Assembly: GCA_021821565.1 (NCBI GenBank)
Contig: JAKACI010000116.1
Coordinates: 1 to 5,396, forward strand
Length of the DNA: 5,396 nucleotides
Reading direction: 5' to 3'
Source of the DNA: a bacterium
GTDB lineage: Bacteria; SZUA-79; Acidulodesulfobacterales; Acidulodesulfobacteraceae
Shown here: positions 1 to 5,280 of the stretch, in pieces
Layout of the letters: every line of letters begins with the position of its first letter
Numbering within the stretch: the stretch's first letter is position 1
Notes under the pieces: model-generated
The model's database searches: none
What the model was told of the DNA's origin: nothing
The model's input: the letters and a program-made list of their open reading frames with translations, nothing else
Made by a program: the position numbers and the translations under genes

Positions 1-57
1 ACTTAAAATCCCTCGGAACTTAGTTCCGTGCCGGTTCGATTCCGGCCCTCGGCACCA
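1..57 (+). tRNA. tRNA-Leu(UAA), 5' part missing (window edge)
   Basis: The 3' portion of a class II tRNA that reads UUA/UUG leucine codons. The anticodon loop CTTAAAA (2-8) carries anticodon TAA at 4-6 and is followed by the 3' stem strand TCCCT (9-13). A long variable arm follows, with CGGAAC (14-19) pairing perfectly with GTTCCG (23-28) around a TTA loop. The T arm is GCCGG-TTCGATT-CCGGC (30-46). The 3' acceptor strand CCTCGGC (47-53), discriminator A54 and a genome-encoded CCA (55-57) complete it. The long variable arm with this anticodon marks leucine rather than serine or tyrosine. The D arm and 5' acceptor strand lie outside the window. Confidence 0.96.
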
Positions 58-211
58 TAATAAACCAAAGCTTTAAAGCCCTAAGCCATTGAGAAAGGAA
101 ATGAATTATTATGAAAGTTAATTCTTATAATATTTTTTATAAAAAAGCGGCATGATTTATTTTTTTAATATTTGTCGGCAGCGCAAACAAAAAAGATACG
201 ATACATGTTTG

Positions 212-231
212 ATAGTTTGATACTATTTTTT
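212..231 (+). terminator. Weak terminator-like hairpin after tRNA-Leu
   Basis: ATAGT (212-216) can pair with ACTAT (222-226) around a 5-nt loop, and five T residues follow (227-231). It is the only hairpin plus T-run on the plus strand between the tRNA and copA. The stem is short and almost all A/T, so it would be weak. It may end tRNA transcription or be chance in AT-rich DNA. Confidence 0.2.
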
Positions 232-232
232 A

Positions 233-356
233 TTATATTATTATACCGGTTTTCTTTGCAACTTCGTAAATATATTTACTATCCGTAAAATTATTTACCA
301 AAATAAGCCATAGCCGTTTGCTTTATAGCATCTATTTCTTCTTTTTTTAATCTCAT
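233..356 (-). pseudogene. Remnant resembling an MNT-type nucleotidyltransferase
   Basis: From an ATG at 354-356 the minus strand encodes a 21-residue peptide beginning MRLKKEEIDAIKQTA and ending AYFGK before a TAA at 291-293. From memory, this resembles the start of small MntA-like nucleotidyltransferases, where a charged helix ends in a Phe-Gly and leads into the GSR catalytic motif. That catalytic core is absent. A shifted frame continues to 233 and encodes YIYEVAKKTGIII, which resembles the C-terminal helix of such proteins. The pattern fits an internal deletion plus a frameshift. The ATG has no Shine-Dalgarno sequence but overlaps an upstream TGA, as in coupled HEPN/MNT pairs. Alternatively, this is a chance short ORF. 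Confidence 0.33.
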
Positions 357-427
357 AAGAAAAGTTTATCTATATCATTTTGTTTTGACCATTTTCACAA
401 ATATATTGTCCTCTCTAATCTTTATTT

Positions 428-3295
428 TTATAATGTATCCATTTTCTTTGAATAACGCCTAAGTAAAATGGAATTAAGCGATACCGTTATACTGGAAACT
501 GCCATCGCCGCTCCTGCCGCCACAGGCGGCAGGAGCCAGCCAGTGAAGTGGTAGAAAACCCCGGCGGCAAATGGAATACCGACCCCATTAAAGAAAAATG
601 CCCAGAATAGATTCTGTTTTACTTTGTTTAATGTTTTTCTACCGAGCGCCACGCTTTTATAAGCATCTACTATATTGTTTTTTACTAATATTATATCGCC
701 GGTTTCCCTTGCCACGTCTGTTCCGCTGCCTATAGCTATCCCGACATCCGCTAAAGCGAGAGCTGGAGCATCGTTAATACCGTCTCCGACCATAGCGACT
801 TTTAAGCCAATGTTTTTCAATTTTTTTATTTCGTTAAGTTTGTCTTGAGGTAAAACATTTGCGATGACGTTTTTTTTGTCTATTCCCACCTGAGCGGCGA
901 CATTCATAGCCGAATTTATATTATCTCCCGTTAAAAGATAAGAAGTTATACCTATAGATTTTAATTTAATTATAGATTCCTTTGCTTCTTCTTTAACTTT
1001 GTCTGATAGTGTAATAATGCCGACTGCTTCAGAGTTTATAGAAATGCCGATGACAGTCTTGCCCTCTTTCATATATTGTTCTTCCATTTCGTTAAATTTA
1101 GCCAAATTGATATTTTCGGATTCCAATAACCCCTTTTTTCCGATTAAGACCTTTTTGCCGCCATAATTCATACTGACGCCGAGGCCGCTAATTTCCTGAT
1201 AATTTGTATGTTCAACTTTAATATCTTCTGAACCGCCGTCGTTAGTTTTTTCGTTAGATTCGTAATATTTATTGACTATTGCCGTTGCAATCGGATGAGA
1301 GGATGAACCCTCGCCGTAAGCCGCAATTTTTAAAATTTCATTTGCAGGCAGACTGCCTAACGATAGTATATCTACAACCTCAGGTTTTCCGCGTGTAATT
1401 GTGCCTGTTTTATCAAAAACAACCGTATTTATTCTCGCAATTTCTTCCAGGCTTGATGATTTTTTTATTAATATCCCTTTTTCAAGACCGATAGAACTTC
1501 CTATCATAAGAGCCATAGGCGTAGCAAGCCCCATGGCACAGGGACACGCTATAACTAACACTGCGATAGCGGCGGATAGCGCGAATAAAAAATTTGAATG
1601 AAAAATAAATCTCCATGATATAAATGAGATTAAAGATATGGCAACGACGACGGGGACAAAATAATTTGTTACCTGATCGGCTATTCTTTGAATCGGCGCT
1701 TTATCCGCCTGGGCATCTTCTACCAGTCTTACTATTTGAGAAAGAACGGTATCTTTCCCCACTCTTAAAGCCTTTATTTTTACAACCTGTCCTTCATTTA
1801 TAGTTGCGCCGCTTATTTCGTCGCCGACTTTTTTTTCAACAGGTATAGGTTCGCCCGTGAGCATAGATTCGTCTATTTGAGTTTGACCCTCAACGATTAC
1901 GCCGTCAACGGGGATTTTATCACCCTTTTTTACCAAAAGAATGTTTCCGACTTTTACTTTAGCCGTGTCTATTTCTTTTATATTTCCGCCTTCATCTATA
2001 AGATTCGATTTGTTAGCCTGAAGTTTAAATAGGGCTTTTAACGAGGATGCAGCCCTTTGCTTCGAAATTTTCTCCAGTAACTTTCCCGTCCTTATAAAAA
2101 GAATCAGTAAAACCGACGTATCAAAATAAAGCTCGCCTTTAAATAAGAATATTCCCGCTACGGAATAAAAATATGCCGCCGAAATACCAAGTGAAACCAA
2201 GACGTCCATATTGGCGGAAAAGCTTCTTAAAGAGTAATATGCCCCTTTATAAAATGTGAGTCCAGCCGAAAATTGGATTATAGAAGCGAGAACGAACAGG
2301 ATAATGACTCTGCCCCAATACGGCATGCTAAAGATGTCTATATATGAAATGATGACGGTAGGTATTGCGATTATAAGTGTAAATATAAGCCAGTACAGAT
2401 CTTTTTTCCAATCAGGTATTTTACGAAACCATTTGTCTATGAACGAGATATGCGTATTTGCGCTTAAGGTTTTTTCTGCCTCTTCCGAAGTAGCATCCGT
2501 TTCGCCCACCGGCGTGTATCCGCTTTCCGTCACGGCTTTAAATATAGTATCTTGGGATGTTATGGACGGGTTGAACGATACGAAGCCGCTTTCTCCTGCA
2601 AAATTTACGGATACTTTGTCTATTCCTTTAAGTTTGCCCACGCTTTTTTCGACTGTTCTGGCGCAATTTGTACAGTGCATTCCTATTATTTCAAACCTAA
2701 TGTTTTCTACTGCAGTTTTTTTTTGGTTTTGGTTATCAATAGTGCTTTTGCTTTTATCTATCGTCTGAATTGTAGGGTTTTGCGTTGCGGTTTCGGAAAT
2801 TTCGTCTATAAGCTCGGCGCCGAACCCTGCAAATTTAACCATTTTAATTATTTCGTCCGGCGAAGATTTATCGGCATCTGAATCTACGTAGAGCGTTTCG
2901 TTTACGAAGTTAAGTTTTGCATCTCTGACGCCGTCTATTCTTTTTACCGTATCTACGATAGTTGCGGCGCATGAAGCGCAATCCATTTTGCTTATCTTGA
3001 ATTTATATTGTTTTTGTTCTGCGGCTGCGGCTGCATTTATTTCGTTATTTAAGGCAGGAGAATTATCTTTCGCTTTGACATGGCTGTCTTTTTCAGTATC
3101 GTAGCCCGCTTCTTTCACGGCTTTTTTAATATCGTCTGCGTTCACCGATTTTTCATCGTAGGTTACATCGGCATATCCGCCTTTAAGATTTACGTTAACC
3201 GAGTTTACCCCTTTAAGCGAAGATATTGCCCCCGTTACTGTTTTTACGCAGTGCTCGCAGGTCATTCCGTAAACATTTATTTTTTCGTTTTTCAT
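428..3295 (-). CDS. copA: Copper-exporting P1B-type ATPase with three HMA domains
   Basis: An inner-membrane ATP-driven Cu(I) exporter. Three N-terminal heavy-metal-associated domains lie at about residues 3-68, 96-163 and 197-264, with CxxC pairs C13/C16, C106/C109 and C208/C211. The core follows: about eight membrane helices from about residue 300, actuator TGE (480-482), the CPC transport site (584-586), phosphorylation motif DKTGT (Asp628), N-domain HP (667-668), TGD (789-791) and GDGxND (837-842). The last helices carry N903 and MxxxS (M931, S935), the Cu(I) signature, but the usual Tyr before N903 is Phe902. HMA2 reads MDCASC, a form more typical of Zn/Cd ATPases. At 955 aa it is longer than common one- or two-HMA CopA proteins because of the third HMA and long linkers. 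The start is supported by AGGAGGG (3303-3309), 7 nt upstream of ATG. It follows the cytochrome gene by 48 nt and is probably cotranscribed with it. Confidence 0.96.
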   Translation of the reverse strand: MKNEKINVYGMTCEHCVKTVTGAISSLKGVNSVNVNLKGGYADVTYDEKSVNADDIKKAVKEAGYDTEKDSHVKAKDNSPALNNEINAAAAAEQKQYKFKISKMDCASCAATIVDTVKRIDGVRDAKLNFVNETLYVDSDADKSSPDEIIKMVKFAGFGAELIDEISETATQNPTIQTIDKSKSTIDNQNQKKTAVENIRFEIIGMHCTNCARTVEKSVGKLKGIDKVSVNFAGESGFVSFNPSITSQDTIFKAVTESGYTPVGETDATSEEAEKTLSANTHISFIDKWFRKIPDWKKDLYWLIFTLIIAIPTVIISYIDIFSMPYWGRVIILFVLASIIQFSAGLTFYKGAYYSLRSFSANMDVLVSLGISAAYFYSVAGIFLFKGELYFDTSVLLILFIRTGKLLEKISKQRAASSLKALFKLQANKSNLIDEGGNIKEIDTAKVKVGNILLVKKGDKIPVDGVIVEGQTQIDESMLTGEPIPVEKKVGDEISGATINEGQVVKIKALRVGKDTVLSQIVRLVEDAQADKAPIQRIADQVTNYFVPVVVAISLISFISWRFIFHSNFLFALSAAIAVLVIACPCAMGLATPMALMIGSSIGLEKGILIKKSSSLEEIARINTVVFDKTGTITRGKPEVVDILSLGSLPANEILKIAAYGEGSSSHPIATAIVNKYYESNEKTNDGGSEDIKVEHTNYQEISGLGVSMNYGGKKVLIGKKGLLESENINLAKFNEMEEQYMKEGKTVIGISINSEAVGIITLSDKVKEEAKESIIKLKSIGITSYLLTGDNINSAMNVAAQVGIDKKNVIANVLPQDKLNEIKKLKNIGLKVAMVGDGINDAPALALADVGIAIGSGTDVARETGDIILVKNNIVDAYKSVALGRKTLNKVKQNLFWAFFFNGVGIPFAAGVFYHFTGWLLPPVAAGAAMAVSSITVSLNSILLRRYSKKMDTL
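510..536. repeat. GC-rich perfect hairpin inside the 3' end of copA
   Basis: GCTCCTGCCGCC (510-521) and GGCGGCAGGAGC (525-536) form a perfect 12-bp inverted repeat around a 3-nt loop. It lies in the codons for L-L-P-P-V-A-A-G-A before the last CopA helix, about 80 nt before the stop codon. It is strikingly G/C-rich against its surroundings. The protein sequence here is conserved in the family, so the structure may be a by-product of those codons. No T-run follows, so it is not an intrinsic terminator. Confidence 0.8.
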
Positions 3296-3343
3296 AAAAT
3301 TACCCTCCTGTAAATTGTAAATATATTATACCTTAGTGTTTTC

Positions 3344-3922
3344 TTATTTTAAAGAGCTTAAATATTTTGCCAGTATTCCAATATTCTTTGAAGACATGTT
3401 TTTAAAATGTGGCATAATAACAGGGTATTTAATGCCATTTAAAGTTACAACGCTGCCTCTTTTAAAATGTGCGGAAGGATCGGCTATCTGAGTTGCAATC
3501 CATGAAAAACTTCTTATAGAACCGATATGCGATAAATTAGGACCCATCATGCCGCCCTGTCCATTTATCGTATGGCACATAATACATCCCTCATAGCGAA
3601 ATAAGGCATACCCTGTTTTTACGCCTTTATATTTGGGAAATATCCTGTGACCCATACGATTTACCATACCCCCCTTATTTTTCATCATATTTCCCATCAT
3701 AGCATTTCCCATATTACCGCCGCCCATCGCACTGCCGCCGTTATTTCCGCTATTTCCCATATTACCGCCGCCCATCATGCCGCTATTTCCGCTATTGCCC
3801 ATCATTCCCATGGCGACTGCTTTTTCAAAACTAATTCCAAAAAGCAGATAAATACCTGCAATAACTAACAATACCGATAATATTGAAACAATTATCAATT
3901 TTCCGTTACTTTTTATTTTCAT
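3344..3922 (-). CDS. Exported c-type cytochrome with a methionine-rich segment
   Basis: A 192-aa single-haem cytochrome c that should act outside the inner membrane. Residues 8-30 form one hydrophobic segment, and A-V-A (35-37) could be a signal peptidase site; otherwise the segment stays as an anchor. Residues 38-90 are low-complexity Met/Gly/Asn, with 14 methionines in 53 residues and a 16-residue internal repeat. The cytochrome domain starts near residue 100, with haem motif CIMCH (113-117), GPNL (127-130) and Met170 in IMPHF as the likely sixth haem ligand. Met-rich segments bind Cu(I) in known periplasmic copper proteins, so a copper role next to copA is a reasonable inference, not shown. 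AGGAG (3929-3933) lies 6 nt before ATG. It is first of the probable cytochrome-copA pair. I do not recognise a named family for the whole protein. Confidence 0.9.
   Translation of the reverse strand: MKIKSNGKLIIVSILSVLLVIAGIYLLFGISFEKAVAMGMMGNSGNSGMMGGGNMGNSGNNGGSAMGGGNMGNAMMGNMMKNKGGMVNRMGHRIFPKYKGVKTGYALFRYEGCIMCHTINGQGGMMGPNLSHIGSIRSFSWIATQIADPSAHFKRGSVVTLNGIKYPVIMPHFKNMSSKNIGILAKYLSSLK
3704..3776. repeat. 48-bp period repeat in the Met-rich cytochrome segment
   Basis: The same 25-bp sequence, beginning ATTTCCCATATTACCGCC on the plus strand, occurs at 3704-3728 and 3752-3776, exactly 48 bp (16 codons) apart. It encodes the repeated GGGNMGN motif (residues 51-57 and 67-73). Identity at nucleotide level suggests recent slippage expansion and possible length variation between strains. 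Confidence 0.9.
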
Positions 3923-4182
3923 AACGATCTCCTTAAGTTTATTAAATATAATTATGTAAATATAAATTTTAATTTTTAAGTTTATATTATTAATTTATAT
4001 TAATTATTATTATAGTTATTTCAAAATTATTTGATAAAAATTATGCATAAATTTTGTAAATTCTTAAATTTTTTAACCTTTTTTATAACTCAAGTCCCCT
4101 TCTGAAGGAGACGGGATAAAAGTTATCATTATTCATGGATTAAAGAATTAAAATAATTTAAGCTGAAATTAATGATGGATAC
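3923..4182. other. AT-rich intergenic region upstream of the cytochrome-copA pair
   Basis: A 260-bp spacer, almost pure A/T except for the dyad at 4094-4112. It separates the small membrane protein gene from the cytochrome gene, both leftward. No convincing promoter stands out on the minus strand: TTGAAA (4024-4019) is followed by TATAAA (3999-3994), but the 19-bp gap is too long for ordinary sigma70 use. No hairpin with a T-run follows the stop of the small protein, so read-through into the cytochrome gene is possible. No ORF of note lies here. Confidence 0.6.
4094..4112. promoter_or_regulatory. 19-bp dyad, candidate operator or mRNA hairpin
   Basis: GTCCCCTTC (4094-4102) and GAAGGAGAC (4104-4112) are inverted repeats about T4103 with one mismatch. 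ATAACT (4085-4090) and AGTTAT (4121-4126) add an outer, slightly off-centre pair. It is the only G/C-containing island in this spacer and sits about 170 bp upstream of the cytochrome start. It could bind a dimeric metal regulator or fold in RNA, where the arms pair over 8 bp around CAG with one G-U. It does not match the MerR/CueR promoter layout, because no -35 and -10 flank it with 19-20 bp spacing. It also does not match a clear CsoR or CopY site. Confidence 0.4.
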
Positions 4183-4584
4183 TTAAAGACAAAAAAGCAA
4201 GCGGGATTTAGGAGGGTGATAAAAAGGGAATATGAATATTTTTCTAATAAAAATATAAGATAAAACAAACATTACGAAAATTATTGTAAAATAATTTATG
4301 AGATTAAATATGGAAATAGGTATATTCTGGCACTCAAAGCAATATGTCGATTGTATTAATTTAATAAATTCATTATTGGAATAGATTGATGCATAAAATG
4401 TTTTGTCAAGTTTATTATGCGTAGATTCGCCTTGCGTAATAACATTTTTTGCAGGATGCGATTTGACTGGAAATGTCATTGTCATAGGCATATTATAAAT
4501 ATAACTAATATCGGTTATACTTATTAAGTAAGCTAAACTTACGCAAGACAAAATAAAAAATAAAATTGATAAATATTTTTGCAT
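4183..4584 (-). CDS. Small membrane protein with MPMTM and CxxC, unknown function
   Basis: A 133-aa protein I cannot assign to a family. Residues 4-22 are a hydrophobic segment (signal anchor or signal peptide). Residues 24-95 would face the periplasm, and a second helix spans about 96-118, followed by a short tail with HPP (123-125). The outside loop carries NMPMTM (31-36), His43, His56 and C82-x-x-C85, all possible soft-metal ligands. Its leftward orientation, upstream of a Met-rich cytochrome and copA, suggests a copper-linked role; this is inference. No Shine-Dalgarno precedes the ATG, where the sequence is three AT-only tandem repeats. The ATG is preferred because it includes the whole first hydrophobic segment. 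Length and composition look coding, but a shorter product cannot be excluded. Confidence 0.7.
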   Translation of the reverse strand: MQKYLSILFFILSCVSLAYLISITDISYIYNMPMTMTFPVKSHPAKNVITQGESTHNKLDKTFYASIYSNNEFIKLIQSTYCFECQNIPISIFNLINYFTIIFVMFVLSYIFIRKIFIFPFYHPPKSRLLFCL

Positions 4585-4625
4585 AATAAATATAATATAA
4601 TAAATATAATATAATAAATATAATA
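4584..4625. repeat. Three perfect tandem 14-bp AT repeats
   Basis: TAATAAATATAATA occurs three times head to tail (4584-4597, 4598-4611, 4612-4625). The array directly abuts the start codon of the small membrane protein gene and replaces the space where a ribosome binding site would be expected. It may be slippage-prone and could alter expression of the gene. Confidence 0.9.
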
Positions 4626-4642
4626 AATGTTCAAGCTTTCAT

Positions 4643-4668
4643 AATTTAATTAATTAATTAATTAAATT
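4643..4668. repeat. 26-bp perfect AT palindrome
   Basis: The sequence from AATTTAAT through a TAATTAATTA core to ATTAAATT is its own reverse complement over 26 bp with no spacer. It lies in the leader between the leftward promoters (4766-4868) and the small membrane protein gene. It could be a cruciform, a nucleoid-protein site or simply TTAA-rich low-complexity DNA. Confidence 0.85.
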
Positions 4669-4680
4669 TATTTATATAAT

Positions 4681-4722
4681 AAACAAAACCGCAGCTAATA
4701 TTAGTTATTTTGTATTTTGCGG
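4681..4722 (-). terminator. Possible weak leader terminator or attenuator
   Basis: On the minus strand CCGCA (4722-4718) can pair with TGCGG (4693-4689), and TTTTGTTT (4688-4681) follows. The 24-nt loop contains CTAATATTAG, itself a palindrome. It lies between the tandem leftward promoters and the first gene, where an attenuator would sit. The 5-bp stem and long loop make it weak, so chance is quite possible. Confidence 0.2.
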
Positions 4723-4765
4723 CGTATTATCGTTATCGGTAATAATTTAGCATATACTATATCTA

Positions 4766-4794
4766 AATTTAGCATATACCGTACCTACTGTCAA
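4766..4794 (-). promoter_or_regulatory. Leftward sigma70-like promoter, repeat copy 1
   Basis: On the minus strand, TTGACA (4794-4789, a perfect -35) is followed by a 17-bp spacer and TAAATT (4771-4766), with TGC just before the -10 as an extended -10 element. Predicted start of transcription is near 4759, about 175 nt upstream of the small membrane protein gene. The 14-bp element GTATATGCTAAATT overlaps the -10, and a second copy lies 22 bp downstream near the start site, where a regulator could act. No other leftward promoter of this quality is visible in the window. Confidence 0.6.
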
Positions 4795-4839
4795 CACAAA
4801 TTAACGACATCGGTAATAATTTAGCATATACTATATCTA

Positions 4840-4868
4840 AATTTAGCATATACCGTACCTACTGTCAA
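4840..4868 (-). promoter_or_regulatory. Leftward sigma70-like promoter, repeat copy 2
   Basis: This is the duplicate of the promoter at 4766-4794: TTGACA (4868-4863), 17-bp spacer, TGC and TAAATT (4845-4840). Transcription would start near 4833 and run through the first promoter copy. Two identical promoters in tandem could raise output or alter the number of operator copies. Confidence 0.55.
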
Positions 4869-4882
4869 CACAAATTAACGAC

Positions 4883-5108
4883 CCCAAAATTGCCGATAGA
4901 AAATTTATTTTCTGGATGAGCCGTCTAAATGCCGACGGCTTTAAAGCGTACCCGCTGACGCAGGAATGCTTTGCGGATATTTAAGTTTTCCACCCGACGG
5001 GGTCATTCCGAAGGAAAGCAAGAATCCGGGATTGCTTATCATTAGAAATATCATTGATAGTTTCTATGGAAGAATTAAAATTAAAGACAACACATAAATT
5101 AACAACAT
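4883..5108. other. GC-richer scrambled fragment, no intact gene
   Basis: Between the tandem repeat and a degenerate copy of the repeat end (5086-5108) lies about 200 bp with higher G/C than its flanks. Short frames are open on the plus strand, one ending MSRLNADGFKAYPLTQ...FADI at 4982-4984 and one starting at 4966 and ending at 5095-5097. The minus strand has a 33-aa frame (5042-4941). None has a ribosome binding site or a recognisable product. The stretch 5002-5037, starting GTCATTCCGAAGGAAAGC, resembles dispersed non-coding repeats of the GTCATTCCGA...GAATC type found in many bacterial genomes. The fragment is probably a repeat remnant, possibly with the tail of a decayed gene. Confidence 0.4.
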
Positions 5109-5123
5109 TAGGAAAACAGGTAA

Positions 5124-5151
5124 TTGACTATTAGCTTTTTTGCTATATAAT
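5124..5151 (+). promoter_or_regulatory. Rightward sigma70 promoter for the exported protein gene
   Basis: TTGACT (5124-5129) and a perfect TATAAT (5146-5151) are separated by 16 bp. The spacer contains the inverted repeat TAGC (5132-5135) / GCTA (5142-5145) around T6, a possible operator. Predicted start is near 5158, giving a leader of about 120 nt that is nearly all A/T and contains the palindrome ATAATTAATTAT (5178-5189). It fires away from the copper genes. Confidence 0.65.
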
Positions 5152-5280
5152 AAACTTATTCCAATAATATTTTATCCATAATTAATTATGACGGCAATTA
5201 CTTTTATTTAATAATTGTATTTTTATTAATTATTTAAAAATTCAAATTAAATTAAATTTTTTTAGGAGGTATCATTTATT

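Larger units (their letters stand above)
58..427. other. Gene-poor stretch between tRNA-Leu and copA
   Basis: This 370-bp AT-rich stretch lies downstream of both the tRNA (plus) and copA (minus). It contains no intact gene. It holds a weak hairpin with a T-run (212-231) and minus-strand traces of decayed coding sequence (233-427, partly described separately). The minus-strand frame just after the copA stop reads KIREDNIFVKMVKTK and stops at 375-377. A second frame, reading NDIDKLFL, ends in a TGA (353-355) that overlaps an ATG at 354-356 as ATGA, the usual layout of a coupled gene pair. These look like scraps of a former small-gene pair. tRNA 3' flanks are frequent integration sites, but I see no duplicated tRNA end in the window to show an insertion. 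Confidence 0.5.
4735..4882. repeat. Perfect 74-bp tandem duplication
   Basis: Bases 4735-4808 and 4809-4882 are identical, 74 bp each, from ATCGGTAATAAT to AATTAACGAC. Each unit holds two copies of AATTTAGCATATAC, 22 bp apart (4744, 4766, 4818, 4840), giving four copies in all. The right end of the unit recurs imperfectly at 5086-5108, with a 2-nt insertion. Each unit also carries a leftward promoter. No coding frame runs through it. The perfect identity indicates a recent duplication. Confidence 0.97.

Noticed and set aside
111..155. 14-aa plus-strand frame (MKVNSYNIFYKKAA) after the tRNA, with AAGGA upstream
   Set aside because: Too short to support as a gene; the AAGGA is 11 nt away and the region is AT-rich enough for this by chance.
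1401..1601. Plus-strand 66-aa open frame
   Set aside because: Antisense to the CPC and phosphorylation-site region of copA; no independent support.
2256..2768. Plus-strand 170-aa open frame
   Set aside because: It lies entirely antisense to copA and its product has no domain. The copA reading is certain from its motifs.
2552..2881. Plus-strand 109-aa open frame
   Set aside because: Antisense to HMA2 and HMA3 of copA; biased composition and no start signal.
3080..3313. Plus-strand 77-aa open frame over the copA start
   Set aside because: Antisense to the HMA1 coding sequence, with no ribosome binding site; a shadow frame.
3647..3868. Plus-strand His/Ala/Ile-rich 73-aa frame that looks like a metal-binding protein
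   Set aside because: The His-rich look is the antisense reading of the Met/Gly/Asn codons of the cytochrome (CAT is ATG reversed).
4094..4120. Intrinsic terminator at the dyad
   Set aside because: Neither strand has a T-run after the hairpin; the minus strand continues with A residues.
4085..4126. CueR/MerR-type promoter around the 19-bp dyad
   Set aside because: No -35 and -10 with 19-20 bp spacing flank the dyad on either strand.
4735..4882. CRISPR array or plasmid iteron origin
   Set aside because: The two 74-bp units are contiguous with no spacers, and no cas or rep gene is present. A duplicated promoter explains the sequence better.
4941..5042. 33-aa minus-strand frame MISNPGFLL...
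   Set aside because: No ribosome binding site, and it overlaps a sequence resembling dispersed non-coding repeats.
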